A DNA stretch of 59,897 bases from Clostridiales bacterium (GTDB lineage: Bacteria > Bacillota > Clostridia > Lachnospirales > Lachnospiraceae). The stretch is taken from contig DUQJ01000003.1 in assembly GCA_012837865.1 (NCBI GenBank), positions 1 through 59,897 of the forward strand. The letters are read 5' to 3'. The notes below the pieces were generated by a model. That model saw only the letters and a list, made by a program, of their open reading frames with translations. It ran no database searches and was not told the DNA's origin. This document shows positions 1-8,634 of this stretch, piece by piece; position 1 is the first letter of the stretch; each line of letters starts with the position of its first letter. Made by a program: the position numbers and the translations under genes.

Positions 1-57
1 ATAAGATAGAAGCAGTATGTTTTTAGAATATTAAAACAATAATACTTAAGCTAATAG

Positions 58-85
58 AATCGGTTACTGAGGTAACCGATTTTTT
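58..85 (+). terminator. Rho-independent terminator of a gene upstream of the window
   Basis: A 10-bp perfect stem (58-67 with 72-81) closes a 4-nt loop and is followed by a T run. No gene in the window ends into it, so it probably ends a + strand gene to the left. The rest of 1-232 is AT-rich leader; I see nothing else in it. Confidence 0.8.
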
Positions 86-232
86 ACGTTTATCATTCTT
101 AAAGTAGACAAGAAATTATAATTTATAAATTAATATAAAAACATTGCTAGATTTATTTAGTTAAGATATCATAGAGATAATTGAAATAATAATATTAAAA
201 TAGTTCTTAAAAATATCACTGGGGGTACAACA

Positions 233-724
233 ATGAAATTATATATTAAACAAAGAATATTTTCTATAAGAGATAAGTATGATATTTATGATGAAAACCA
301 GAGAACAAGATTTTATGTAGAATCTGAACTTTTCTCTTTTATGGCTAAAATACATTTATATGACCATTTAGGAAATGAACAATTCTTTATTAAACAAAAG
401 TTTAAGTTTTTATTAAGTGAGTATGAAATATACAAAAACAATATTTTATGTGCTAAGATAAATCAAAGACTAAGTTTTATAAAAGGGAAATTAGATATCG
501 GAAGTAACTATGGACAATTTTATATAGAGGGTAATTTTTTGGGAATGGAATATACAATTTATCATAACGGTAATTACTATGGTAGTATTAGTAAGAAGTG
601 GTTATCGTGGGGTGATAGTTACGAACTGGATATAGCAAAAGATGAAGATGCGGCTTTTATATGTGCTTTGGTTGTTGCAATAGACCATTGTATGCATAAT
701 CAAAATAGTAGAAACAACAATTAA
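233..724 (+). CDS. LURP-one-related / YxjI-like protein (tubby-like fold)
   Basis: A 163-residue protein of unknown biochemical role. The pattern of short beta strands alternating with phrases such as YDIYDENQ, FYVE and YTIYHNG matches the LURP-one-related (DUF567, B. subtilis YxjI) family, which adopts a tubby-C-terminal-like beta barrel. It covers one whole domain with no signal peptide or membrane helix. A G-rich ribosome site lies just before the ATG. It ends 17 bases before dapF and may be co-transcribed with it, but I see no functional link. Family call from sequence feel; function unknown. Confidence 0.65.
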   Translation: MKLYIKQRIFSIRDKYDIYDENQRTRFYVESELFSFMAKIHLYDHLGNEQFFIKQKFKFLLSEYEIYKNNILCAKINQRLSFIKGKLDIGSNYGQFYIEGNFLGMEYTIYHNGNYYGSISKKWLSWGDSYELDIAKDEDAAFICALVVAIDHCMHNQNSRNNN

Positions 725-741
725 AAAAATGGAGGCAGATT

Positions 742-1590
742 ATGAAATTTACAAAGATGCAAGGTTGTGGAAATGACTATGTATATATTGACTCAACAAA
801 AGAAATAATAAAACCTTTAACAAGTAAATATGTTGCTGACACAGCAATAAAAGTTAGCAATAGAAATTATGGCATTGGTTCTGACGGCCTTATATTAATT
901 AAATCATCTAATATAGCAGACTTTACAATGGATATGTACAATGCAGATGGATCTAGTTCTCCTATGTGTGGAAATGGAATAAGATGTGTTGGGAAATATG
1001 TATATGATTATGGTTTAACTAGCAAAACTAATCTAAAGATTGAAACAAAGGCTGGAGTGAAAGATTTAGAATTACATTTAGATAATGGTAAGGTCAAAGA
1101 GATCACTGTGAATATGGGAATGCCAATATTAGAACCAGAACTAATACCTGTAAAATTAGAAGGGGATAGTATTATAGATAGAGAAATAATTGTAGGGAAT
1201 GATAAATACAATATAACTTGTGTATCAATGGGTAATCCTCATGCAATTGTATTTGTGAACGATACGAAATCTATAGATATAGAGAAAATAGGGCCATTAT
1301 TTGAAAATCATGAAATATTTCCTGAAAGAGTAAATACCGAGTTCATAAAAGTTGTAGATAGAAAGACTTTAGATATGCGGGTTTGGGAGAGAGGTTCCGG
1401 GGAAACATTAGCTTGCGGTACAGGCGCATGTGCAAGCGTTGTAGCATCTGTTTTAAATAATTTAACAGAGGATAAAGTTACTGTTAGACTACTTGGAGGC
1501 GATTTAGAAATATTTTATGATAGAAATGGCAAGACTGTATATATGACGGGTCCAGCAGTCACAGTATATGAAGGTGAAATTAAAATATAA
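742..1590 (+). CDS. dapF: Diaminopimelate epimerase
   Basis: Converts LL- to meso-diaminopimelate in lysine and peptidoglycan precursor synthesis (cytoplasm, cofactor-independent two-base mechanism). The 282-residue length is usual. The two catalytic cysteines are visible at about C76 in MCGNGIRC and C225 in ACGTGAC, each beginning one of the pseudo-symmetric domains; the N-terminus MQGCGNDY is also diagnostic. A GGAGG ribosome site precedes the ATG. With ddl and murF elsewhere in the window, it supports a meso-DAP/D-Ala-D-Ala type peptidoglycan peptide. Confidence 0.97.
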   Translation: MKFTKMQGCGNDYVYIDSTKEIIKPLTSKYVADTAIKVSNRNYGIGSDGLILIKSSNIADFTMDMYNADGSSSPMCGNGIRCVGKYVYDYGLTSKTNLKIETKAGVKDLELHLDNGKVKEITVNMGMPILEPELIPVKLEGDSIIDREIIVGNDKYNITCVSMGNPHAIVFVNDTKSIDIEKIGPLFENHEIFPERVNTEFIKVVDRKTLDMRVWERGSGETLACGTGACASVVASVLNNLTEDKVTVRLLGGDLEIFYDRNGKTVYMTGPAVTVYEGEIKI

Positions 1591-1610
1591 TATTGTATTA
1601 AGCATGAGCA

Positions 1611-1639
1611 TTGACAAAAAACTAATATTATATTATTAT
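1611..1639 (+). promoter_or_regulatory. copA promoter
   Basis: TTGACA at 1611-1616 and TATTAT at 1634-1639 are separated by exactly 17 bases. The predicted transcription start falls at the palindromic CsoR-type operator just downstream, so a bound repressor would block initiation. Confidence 0.85.
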
Positions 1640-1645
1640 AAAGGC

Positions 1646-1661
1646 ATACCCCCCGGGGGTG
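1646..1661 (+). promoter_or_regulatory. CsoR operator
   Basis: The GC palindrome ATACCCCCCGGGGGTG stands out sharply in AT-rich surroundings. It matches the TACCCC(n)GGGGTA class of operator bound by copper-sensing CsoR repressors. It begins seven bases after the -10 box of copA, and a csoR gene lies just beyond copA. Confidence 0.85.
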
Positions 1662-1716
1662 AGGTGATTAACCATAAAGCAAAAGAACTAACCCCTGCAT
1701 AGTGAAAGGAGAAATT

Positions 1717-3969
1717 ATGAATAAAAAATATAATATAACAGGCATGACTTGTTCATCTTGTTCTGCGGCAGTTGAAAAATCAGTACAGAGATTAGGTGGA
1801 GTTAAATCTGCTAATGTAAATCTATTGTCTAACAGCATGACTGTAGATTATGATGAGAATGTAATAGATGATAATAATATAATAAAAACTATAATTAATG
1901 CTGGATATGGTGCTGAGCTTCATAATAGTGAGCCAGAATTACAAAAGGAAGAAGATAATTTTGCGGAAATAGAGATTAAAGAAATGAAAACTAGAATTAT
2001 AATATCATTTGTTTTTATGATTCCACTAATGTATGTAGCAATGGGGCATATGATAAACCTACCTATGCCATCATGGTTAATAGGAACAGAAAATGCCGTA
2101 TCATTTGCATTTTTACAATTTCTACTTACTATACCTGTTTTAATTGTAAATAAAAAATATTATCAAGTTGGATTTAAGACTTTATTTCATGGAAGACCGA
2201 ATATGGATTCATTGATAGCATTAGGTTCTGGAGCAGCCTTTGTATATGGGATATTTGCGATTTTTAGAATCGGATATGGACTGGGTCATAATAATTTAGA
2301 AATTGTTCATAGATATAGACATGATCTTTATTTTGAATCAGCGGCTATGATACTTACATTAATTACCTTGGGTAAATTCCTTGAGACCAGATCAAAGGGT
2401 AAAACATCAGAAGCTATAAAAAAATTAATGAACCTAGCACCTAAAACAGCTACTGTAATACGTTTAGGTATTGAGATGGAAATTCCTATAGGCGATGTTG
2501 AAGTAGGTGAAATTATTATAGTTAAACCAGGTCAAAGTATCCCAGTTGATGGAACTATAATAGAAGGAAGCTCCTCAGTTGACCAAGCAGCCTTAACAGG
2601 TGAAAGTATTCCAGTTGAAAAAAATATCGGTGATAAAGTAATTTCTGCGACTATAAATAAAACGGGATTCTTTAAATTTAAAGCAGATAAAGTTGGAATG
2701 GATACAACTTTGGCTAAAATAATTCAATTAGTAGAGGATGCTAATACTTCTAAGGCACCTATTGCTAAATTAGCGGATAAAATTAGTGGTATTTTTGTTC
2801 CAATAGTTATTATTATAGCCATATTTTCAACGATATTATGGCTCTTATTAGGATACTCATTTGAGTTTGCTTTATCAATTGGAATAGCTGTGCTTGTAAT
2901 ATCATGTCCTTGTGCACTTGGCTTAGCAACACCCGTAGCAATAATGGTTGGCACTGGAAGAGGGGCACAATATGGCGTCTTATTTAAATCAGCAGAATCA
3001 TTGGAAGTTCTTCATAATGTTAAAACTGTTATTCTTGATAAAACAGGCACTATAACAGAAGGTAAACCAAAGGTTACAGATATAATTACTAATAAAGATA
3101 TAAGCAAGGAAAAACTGTTATCTATTGCAGCATCTATTGAAAAACCTTCTGAGCATCCATTAGCAGAAGCTATTATTGAAGAAGCAAACAGTATGGATAT
3201 AACTATTAATGAAGTTGAGGATTTTAACTCTATATCAGGGAAAGGCTTAATATCAACCATAGATAAAATCAAATATTATGCAGGTAATTTAAGACTTATG
3301 GAAGAAAACAATATAAATATATTTGATTATCATGCTGTGGCAGATCAGTTTGCAAATGAAGGAAAGACACCCTTGTTTTTTGCAGATGAAAAAGAGGTGT
3401 TAGGTGTTATCGCGGTAGCGGATGTAATTAAATCAAATAGTAAACAGGCTATTGATAAACTAAAGGAAATGAACATAGATGTTGTAATGCTTACCGGAGA
3501 TAATAAAAAGACCGCAGAAGCAATTAGAAAAGAACTTAATATTGATAGAGTTGTAGCTGAAGTTCTTCCACAGGATAAGGAAAATGAAATAAGGACTATT
3601 CAGGCAAGTGGTAGAAAGGTTGCAATGATTGGTGATGGAATTAATGATGCACCTGCTCTTGCTAGGGCAGATGTTGGAATTGCTATTGGTGCAGGTACAG
3701 ATATTGCTATTGAATCAGCAGATGTAGTTCTTATGAAAAGTGATTTGTTAGATGCTGTAACAGCAATTAGGTTAAGCAAAGCAACTATAAAAAATATAAA
3801 AGAAAACTTGTTTTGGGCCTTCTTCTATAATACTTTGGGCATACCAATTGCAGCTGGTTTATTATTTATACCATTTGGAATAAAGTTAAATCCAATGTTT
3901 GGGGCAGCTGCAATGAGTTTAAGCTCGTTGTTTGTAGTGGGAAATGCTTTGAGATTGTATAAAAAATAA
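1717..3969 (+). CDS. copA: Copper-exporting P1B-type ATPase CopA
   Basis: Pumps Cu(I) out of the cytoplasm using ATP. One N-terminal heavy-metal domain carries GMTCSSC (C12, C15). It is followed by membrane helices, the TGES actuator motif, the Cu(I)-type CPC triad near residues 397-399, DKTGT with the phosphorylated Asp near 441, SEHPLAEA and GDGINDAPAL. I place the start at the ATG at 1717, because AAAGGAG lies five bases upstream; an in-frame GTG at 1702 would overlap that site. At 750 residues with a single HMA domain it is on the short side for CopA. No copZ chaperone gene is adjacent. csoR follows, so the unit is probably autoregulated. Confidence 0.95.
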   Translation: MNKKYNITGMTCSSCSAAVEKSVQRLGGVKSANVNLLSNSMTVDYDENVIDDNNIIKTIINAGYGAELHNSEPELQKEEDNFAEIEIKEMKTRIIISFVFMIPLMYVAMGHMINLPMPSWLIGTENAVSFAFLQFLLTIPVLIVNKKYYQVGFKTLFHGRPNMDSLIALGSGAAFVYGIFAIFRIGYGLGHNNLEIVHRYRHDLYFESAAMILTLITLGKFLETRSKGKTSEAIKKLMNLAPKTATVIRLGIEMEIPIGDVEVGEIIIVKPGQSIPVDGTIIEGSSSVDQAALTGESIPVEKNIGDKVISATINKTGFFKFKADKVGMDTTLAKIIQLVEDANTSKAPIAKLADKISGIFVPIVIIIAIFSTILWLLLGYSFEFALSIGIAVLVISCPCALGLATPVAIMVGTGRGAQYGVLFKSAESLEVLHNVKTVILDKTGTITEGKPKVTDIITNKDISKEKLLSIAASIEKPSEHPLAEAIIEEANSMDITINEVEDFNSISGKGLISTIDKIKYYAGNLRLMEENNINIFDYHAVADQFANEGKTPLFFADEKEVLGVIAVADVIKSNSKQAIDKLKEMNIDVVMLTGDNKKTAEAIRKELNIDRVVAEVLPQDKENEIRTIQASGRKVAMIGDGINDAPALARADVGIAIGAGTDIAIESADVVLMKSDLLDAVTAIRLSKATIKNIKENLFWAFFYNTLGIPIAAGLLFIPFGIKLNPMFGAAAMSLSSLFVVGNALRLYKK

Positions 3970-4023
3970 TATAACTATTTAGATGATATATATAATTAAT
4001 AGGATGAATAGGTAGGTGGATTT

Positions 4024-4287
4024 ATGAAATCTGATAGAAATAAAATAGTTAGACTTTTAAAAACGGCAAGAGGTCAAATTGACGGAGTTTTAAAAATGAT
4101 AGAAGAAGATAGATATTGTATTGATATATCTAATCAAGTGATGGCAACTGAGGCAATTCTTAGAAAAGTTAATAGGCAAATATTACACGATCATATAGGC
4201 TCGTGCGTTAATGAAGCATTTAATAAAGATGATCAACAAAAGAAGATAGAAGAAATAATGATAATTATGGATAAGTTAACAAAATGA
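4024..4287 (+). CDS. csoR: Copper-sensing transcriptional repressor CsoR
   Basis: An 87-residue all-helical DUF156-family repressor. The Cu(I) ligand set is present as C32, H57 and C61, with spacing identical to the Cys-His-Cys triad of characterised CsoR proteins; this argues against the nickel (RcnR) or sulfur (CstR) branches. The gene lies 54 bases after copA and has a GGTAGGTGG ribosome site. The operator in front of copA is its expected target, so copper would relieve repression of both genes. Placing the sensor after the pump is a common arrangement in Firmicutes. Confidence 0.93.
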   Translation: MKSDRNKIVRLLKTARGQIDGVLKMIEEDRYCIDISNQVMATEAILRKVNRQILHDHIGSCVNEAFNKDDQQKKIEEIMIIMDKLTK

Positions 4288-4409
4288 TAGCATAATTAAA
4301 TTACACAAAAATAAAAGGTACTATTTTGATATAATAGACATTGTATTAATTATGTTATAGTATATATAGAGAATATATAAGTAATAGAGATTCAAAATAG
4401 GAGGACTAT

Positions 4410-5432
4410 ATGATTTATCCAAATTTCTTATCAAAAGGACAGAAAATTGGTGTAACAGCAATTTCGGATGGACAAAGCAAAGATGTTGATTATATTAGGT
4501 TAGATCATGCGGCAAAAAAATTAAAAGATTATGGTTACTTAGTTGTTGAAACCAAAAATGTAAGAACAAGTGTAAAGGGAAGAAGTTCCCATGCTAGAAT
4601 AAGAGCAAATCAATTACATCAACTATTTAAAGATAGAGAAGTTAGCGTAATTATGGCAGCTAGTGGAGGCGATTTTCTTGTAGAAGCTCTTCCGTATATT
4701 GACTTTGATCTCATTAAGAATAATCCAAAATGGTTGCAAGGATTTTCAGATATAACAGGATTATCATTTGTAATTACAACAAATTTAGATATAGCAACAA
4801 TTTATAGCGATAATTTTGGAACTTTTGGAATGGATGAATGGCATCCATCATTACTAGAAAATATAAAAATTCTTGAAGGAGAAGATATAATTCAAGAAAG
4901 TTTTGAAAAATATCAAGATGGGTACTTTGATAGAGTTACAGGATTAGAAGGTTTTGTTTTAAACTCTAAAACTGAATGGAGGAATATTACAAACCTAGAT
5001 GAATCAACTGAAATCGAGTTAAATGGTAGAGCATTAGTAGGCTGCCTTGATATTCTTCTTAATCTAGTAGGAACGAAATTTGACAAAACAAAAGAATTTA
5101 TTCAAAAATATCAGAATGACGGAATTATTTGGTTTCTAGAAAGTTATAACTTAAGTAGCGAAGAACTAATAAGAGGTTTATGGCAATTAAAACATGCAGG
5201 ATGGTTTGAAAATACTAATGGATTAGTATTTGGTAGACCTGCTATGTTTAGTTCGTATACGGATACAAGTTATGATGAAGCAGTTTTATCTGTATTAGGA
5301 GAGTTAAATATGCCTATAATACTAGATGCAGATATTGGACATAAGCAACCTCAATTTACTATGATTAATGGAGCGATAGCTTCAATTTACAGTAAAGATG
5401 GGATGGGTAGTATTTTATTTGAAAGAAGGTAA
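4410..5432 (+). CDS. S66-family LD-carboxypeptidase / MccF-like serine peptidase
   Basis: A 340-residue cytoplasmic peptidase of the S66 family, whose members trim murein tetrapeptides (LdcA) or cleave microcin C-like acyl sulfamoyl adenylates (MccF). The AASGGDFLVE segment is followed by the nucleophile elbow GFSDITG with Ser113. WFLESYN and DIGHKQPQ would supply the Glu and His of the Ser-Glu-His triad. GGD replaces the more usual RGGYG. Its length and long middle insert are closer to MccF-like members than to short LdcA, so the substrate is open. A GGAGG site precedes the ATG; gatC starts only five bases after the stop. Confidence 0.8.
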   Translation: MIYPNFLSKGQKIGVTAISDGQSKDVDYIRLDHAAKKLKDYGYLVVETKNVRTSVKGRSSHARIRANQLHQLFKDREVSVIMAASGGDFLVEALPYIDFDLIKNNPKWLQGFSDITGLSFVITTNLDIATIYSDNFGTFGMDEWHPSLLENIKILEGEDIIQESFEKYQDGYFDRVTGLEGFVLNSKTEWRNITNLDESTEIELNGRALVGCLDILLNLVGTKFDKTKEFIQKYQNDGIIWFLESYNLSSEELIRGLWQLKHAGWFENTNGLVFGRPAMFSSYTDTSYDEAVLSVLGELNMPIILDADIGHKQPQFTMINGAIASIYSKDGMGSILFERR

Positions 5433-5437
5433 TTCAA

Positions 5438-5722
5438 ATGACAAGTGAAGAATTTGATGAACTTGCATTAAAATCTAAAATTAAATTTAGTGATGAGGAA
5501 AAGAATAAAGCCATTTTTCTTCTAGATAATATGCTTTATGATATACAAAGTATAGAAAATTTAGATACAGAGGGCTTAGATATTATGGTAACGCCACTTC
5601 AACTAGAGAATGTTTTTAGAGATGATAATGCTAATGAATCGTATAAGCAAAAAGAGATTTTAAACAATGCAAGCAATATAAATGGGGACTATTTTTCGAT
5701 TCCAAAAGTGATTAAAGACTAG
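5438..5722 (+). CDS. gatC: Asp/Glu-tRNA amidotransferase subunit C
   Basis: A 94-residue subunit that wraps around GatA and stabilises the GatCAB complex, which converts Glu-tRNA(Gln) and Asp-tRNA(Asn) to their amide forms. The N-terminal helix pattern (ALKSKIKFSDEEK) and the PLQLENVFRDD segment are typical of GatC. It is followed by gatA and gatB in the standard C-A-B order with almost no spacing, so the three are surely co-translated. Confidence 0.9.
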   Translation: MTSEEFDELALKSKIKFSDEEKNKAIFLLDNMLYDIQSIENLDTEGLDIMVTPLQLENVFRDDNANESYKQKEILNNASNINGDYFSIPKVIKD

Positions 5723-5734
5723 GTGGTAGACAGA

Positions 5735-7150
5735 ATGAATGATATCTTAAAGATGTCAGCGACTGACATAAGTAGATTAATTAAAGATAGAAAAATTAAA
5801 GTAGAAGAACTTATCCAGATTCAATTTAAAAGAATTAAGCAAGTCGAGCCAAATATCAATAGTTTTATATCAACTAATGAAGAAAAAGCAATGATTAAAG
5901 CGAGAGAAGTTCAAGAGCTAATTGACCAAGGTCAACTAAGGAATTCCAATATTGTAGGCATACCGATTGCTATAAAAGATAATATTTGTACAAAAGGAAT
6001 TATAACATCAGCTGCATCTAAAACATTATCTAATTATAAGCCAATATATGATGCAACAGTAATTAATAAATTAAATGATGCGGGAGCAATTATTATTGGC
6101 AAAACTAATTTAGATGAATTTGCTATGGGTGGTTCTACAACAACGTCTTATTATGGGGCGTCAAGAAATCCTGTTAACAATGACTATATAACGGGTGGAT
6201 CAAGTGGTGGATCAGCGGCTGCGATAGCTGCGGATCAAACATTTTTAAGCTTAGCAACAGATACTGGTGGGTCTATTAGACAACCAGCATCTTATTGTGG
6301 AGTTGTAGGGCTTAAACCATCATATGGTAGAGTATCTAGATATGGTATGATACCATTTGCATCATCATTAGACCAGATAGGGACAATAACTAAGAATGTA
6401 TCTGATACGGTGGCCTTATTTGATGCTATATACGGAAATGATGGTAAAGACTCTAATATGATTACTAATCAAACCTTTTCAATGAATAAAGCACTAGCTA
6501 GTGATATAAAAGGACTACGTATTGGAATCCCAATTGAATTTATGGATGAGGGTCTAGACCAAGAGATTAGGGATAAGGTTAATGATTCGGTTGAAGTTTT
6601 ACAAGAAAGAGGAGCTATAGTTGAGGAATTTCACTTAGATATATTGAATTATATTAAACCAGTATATTATATAATTGCTTGTGCAGAAAGCAGTTCTAAT
6701 ATGGGGAAATTTGATGGTATTAGATATGGGAAAGACTTAGCTAATGGCGAAGATTTGGGATTGGAAGTCAAGTTAAGGACTTTGTTTGGAATCTACGTAC
6801 TGACGAAAGATAATTATTATCAAATTTATGAACAAGCTCTAAAAGTAAGACGACTAATTAAAAACAATATTGATAATGCATTCACTAAATATGATGTATT
6901 AATAGGACCAACAGTCCCTAATATTGTTCCTAACTTTAGGGAGTTTGAAAAAGATCCATATAATATTAATACATCTACTAAATACACTGCAGCAGCTAAT
7001 TTAGCGGGTATACCAGCTATTAGTATACCTTGTGGTATTGATAGGAGAGGATTGCCAATAGGACTTCAAATAATGGGCAAATCATTTTGTGAAGAAGATG
7101 TTTTAAGAGTTGCATACACATATGAACAAGCTATAAAAAAGAATAGGTGA
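5735..7150 (+). CDS. gatA: Asp/Glu-tRNA amidotransferase subunit A (amidase)
   Basis: The glutamine amidotransferase subunit, which releases ammonia from Gln for transfer to the mischarged tRNA. The amidase Ser-cisSer-Lys triad is intact: K81 in IKDN, S156 in GGSSGGS and S180 in TDTGGSIRQ. I chose the ATG at 5735 (471 residues) because AGGTGG lies 8 bases upstream. An in-frame GTG directly after the gatC stop would sit inside that ribosome site. Confidence 0.97.
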   Translation: MNDILKMSATDISRLIKDRKIKVEELIQIQFKRIKQVEPNINSFISTNEEKAMIKAREVQELIDQGQLRNSNIVGIPIAIKDNICTKGIITSAASKTLSNYKPIYDATVINKLNDAGAIIIGKTNLDEFAMGGSTTTSYYGASRNPVNNDYITGGSSGGSAAAIAADQTFLSLATDTGGSIRQPASYCGVVGLKPSYGRVSRYGMIPFASSLDQIGTITKNVSDTVALFDAIYGNDGKDSNMITNQTFSMNKALASDIKGLRIGIPIEFMDEGLDQEIRDKVNDSVEVLQERGAIVEEFHLDILNYIKPVYYIIACAESSSNMGKFDGIRYGKDLANGEDLGLEVKLRTLFGIYVLTKDNYYQIYEQALKVRRLIKNNIDNAFTKYDVLIGPTVPNIVPNFREFEKDPYNINTSTKYTAAANLAGIPAISIPCGIDRRGLPIGLQIMGKSFCEEDVLRVAYTYEQAIKKNR

Positions 7151-7156
7151 TAAAGG

Positions 7157-8608
7157 ATGATTAGTTTAGAAAGAATAAAACAAGACAAATATGAAATAGT
7201 AATAGGGATTGAAACACATGTGGAATTATTAACTAAGACAAAAATATTTTGTAATTGTTCAACACAATTTGGAGGAAAACCTAATTCGCAATGTTGCCCT
7301 ATATGTACGGGTATGCCAGGAGCACTTCCAATGTTAAATGAAAAAGTGCTTGAAAAGGCAATAAAACTGGCGATTGCCTTAAACTGTAAAGTATCCAATA
7401 TATCAAGATTTGATAGAAAAAACTATTCCTATCCTGATTTGCCAAAATCGTATCAAATATCTCAACTTTATATGCCAATTGGAAGAAATGGATACTTAGA
7501 GATCAATAATATTAACAAAAACAGAATAGGAATCCATGAAATTCATATGGAAGAGGATGCTGGGAAACTAATACACGAGGATGTAAATACATTAATAGAC
7601 TATAATCGTGCTGGTGTTCCTTTAATCGAAATAGTAAGTGAGCCGGATATTAGTTCATCGAAAGAAGCAGTAGAATATCTTGAACAACTTAGATACTTGC
7701 TTATAGATTTAGGAATTTCAGATTGTAAAATGCAAGAAGGATCATTTAGAGCAGATATTAATTTATCAGTAAGAGAAATTGAGAGTGAAAAATTAGGAAT
7801 AAGAACAGAAATGAAAAATCTAAATTCATTTAAGGCAGTAGAAGATGCTATTGAATATGAAAGTAACAGACAAATTGCTGTGATTGAAAACGGAGGAAGC
7901 ATTATTCAGGAAACAAGGCGATGGGATGATAATTTAAAGAAAAGTATATCTATGAGAGTAAAAGAGGAATCAAATGATTATAGATATTTCCCGGACCCAG
8001 ACCTACCACCAATTATTATAAGTGAAACATTTATTAATAATATAGAGAGTAATTTGCCAGAATTACGAGATGAAAAAATAAATAGGTATTGCAATACATG
8101 GGGTATACCTTTGTGTGAAGCAGAGATAATTGTTTCGGAAAAGAATTTAGCCAAATTATTTGAGGAAACTGTAAAAATAACTAATATGGCCAAAGAGGTA
8201 TCAAATTGGATCATAATGGATACAATGAGGGTATTAAAGGATAAGAAAATACATATAAATGATATAAAATTAAGGCCAGAGAATTTGGCAAAACTTATAA
8301 TTATGATTAAAGATGGAAAAATTAATAGTACAATCGCTAAAGAGGTATTTGATGCAATATTTGATACAAATCTCGACCCAGTAGTCTATGTTAAAGAAAA
8401 TGACTTAATAATTGTAGAAAACAAAGAAATACTTAGAGAGAAAATCAATGCAATTATTGAAGAAAATCCACAGTCGGTAGAGGATTATAAGAATGGAAAA
8501 AAGAAGGTTATAACCTATTTGATAGGTAAAACAATGAAAGTAATGGCTGGACAAGCAGATCCTAAAAAAACAAGTGAAATTATAAAAGAAATCTTAGAGC
8601 AACTTTAA
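7157..8608 (+). CDS. gatB: Asp/Glu-tRNA amidotransferase subunit B
   Basis: The 483-residue tRNA-binding and kinase subunit. The opening YEIVIGIETHVEL, the zinc-binding cysteine group (CNCS...CCPIC), the GMPGALP motif and the helical YqeY-like C-terminal tail for tRNA binding are all present. It is the last gene of the gatCAB unit; its final codons form one arm of the terminator at 8590-8634. With gatC and gatA it implies that glutaminyl- and/or asparaginyl-tRNA is made indirectly. Confidence 0.97.
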   Translation: MISLERIKQDKYEIVIGIETHVELLTKTKIFCNCSTQFGGKPNSQCCPICTGMPGALPMLNEKVLEKAIKLAIALNCKVSNISRFDRKNYSYPDLPKSYQISQLYMPIGRNGYLEINNINKNRIGIHEIHMEEDAGKLIHEDVNTLIDYNRAGVPLIEIVSEPDISSSKEAVEYLEQLRYLLIDLGISDCKMQEGSFRADINLSVREIESEKLGIRTEMKNLNSFKAVEDAIEYESNRQIAVIENGGSIIQETRRWDDNLKKSISMRVKEESNDYRYFPDPDLPPIIISETFINNIESNLPELRDEKINRYCNTWGIPLCEAEIIVSEKNLAKLFEETVKITNMAKEVSNWIIMDTMRVLKDKKIHINDIKLRPENLAKLIIMIKDGKINSTIAKEVFDAIFDTNLDPVVYVKENDLIIVENKEILREKINAIIEENPQSVEDYKNGKKKVITYLIGKTMKVMAGQADPKKTSEIIKEILEQL

Positions 8609-8634
8609 AAAGAATTTTTGCTCTAAGATTTTTT
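8590..8634 (+). terminator. Terminator of gatCAB, overlapping the gatB stop
   Basis: An 11-bp perfect stem (8590-8600 with 8620-8630) followed by a short T run. The left arm is the last coding part of gatB. The stop codon of the convergent minus-strand gene lies in the T run, so the structure may serve both directions. Confidence 0.8.
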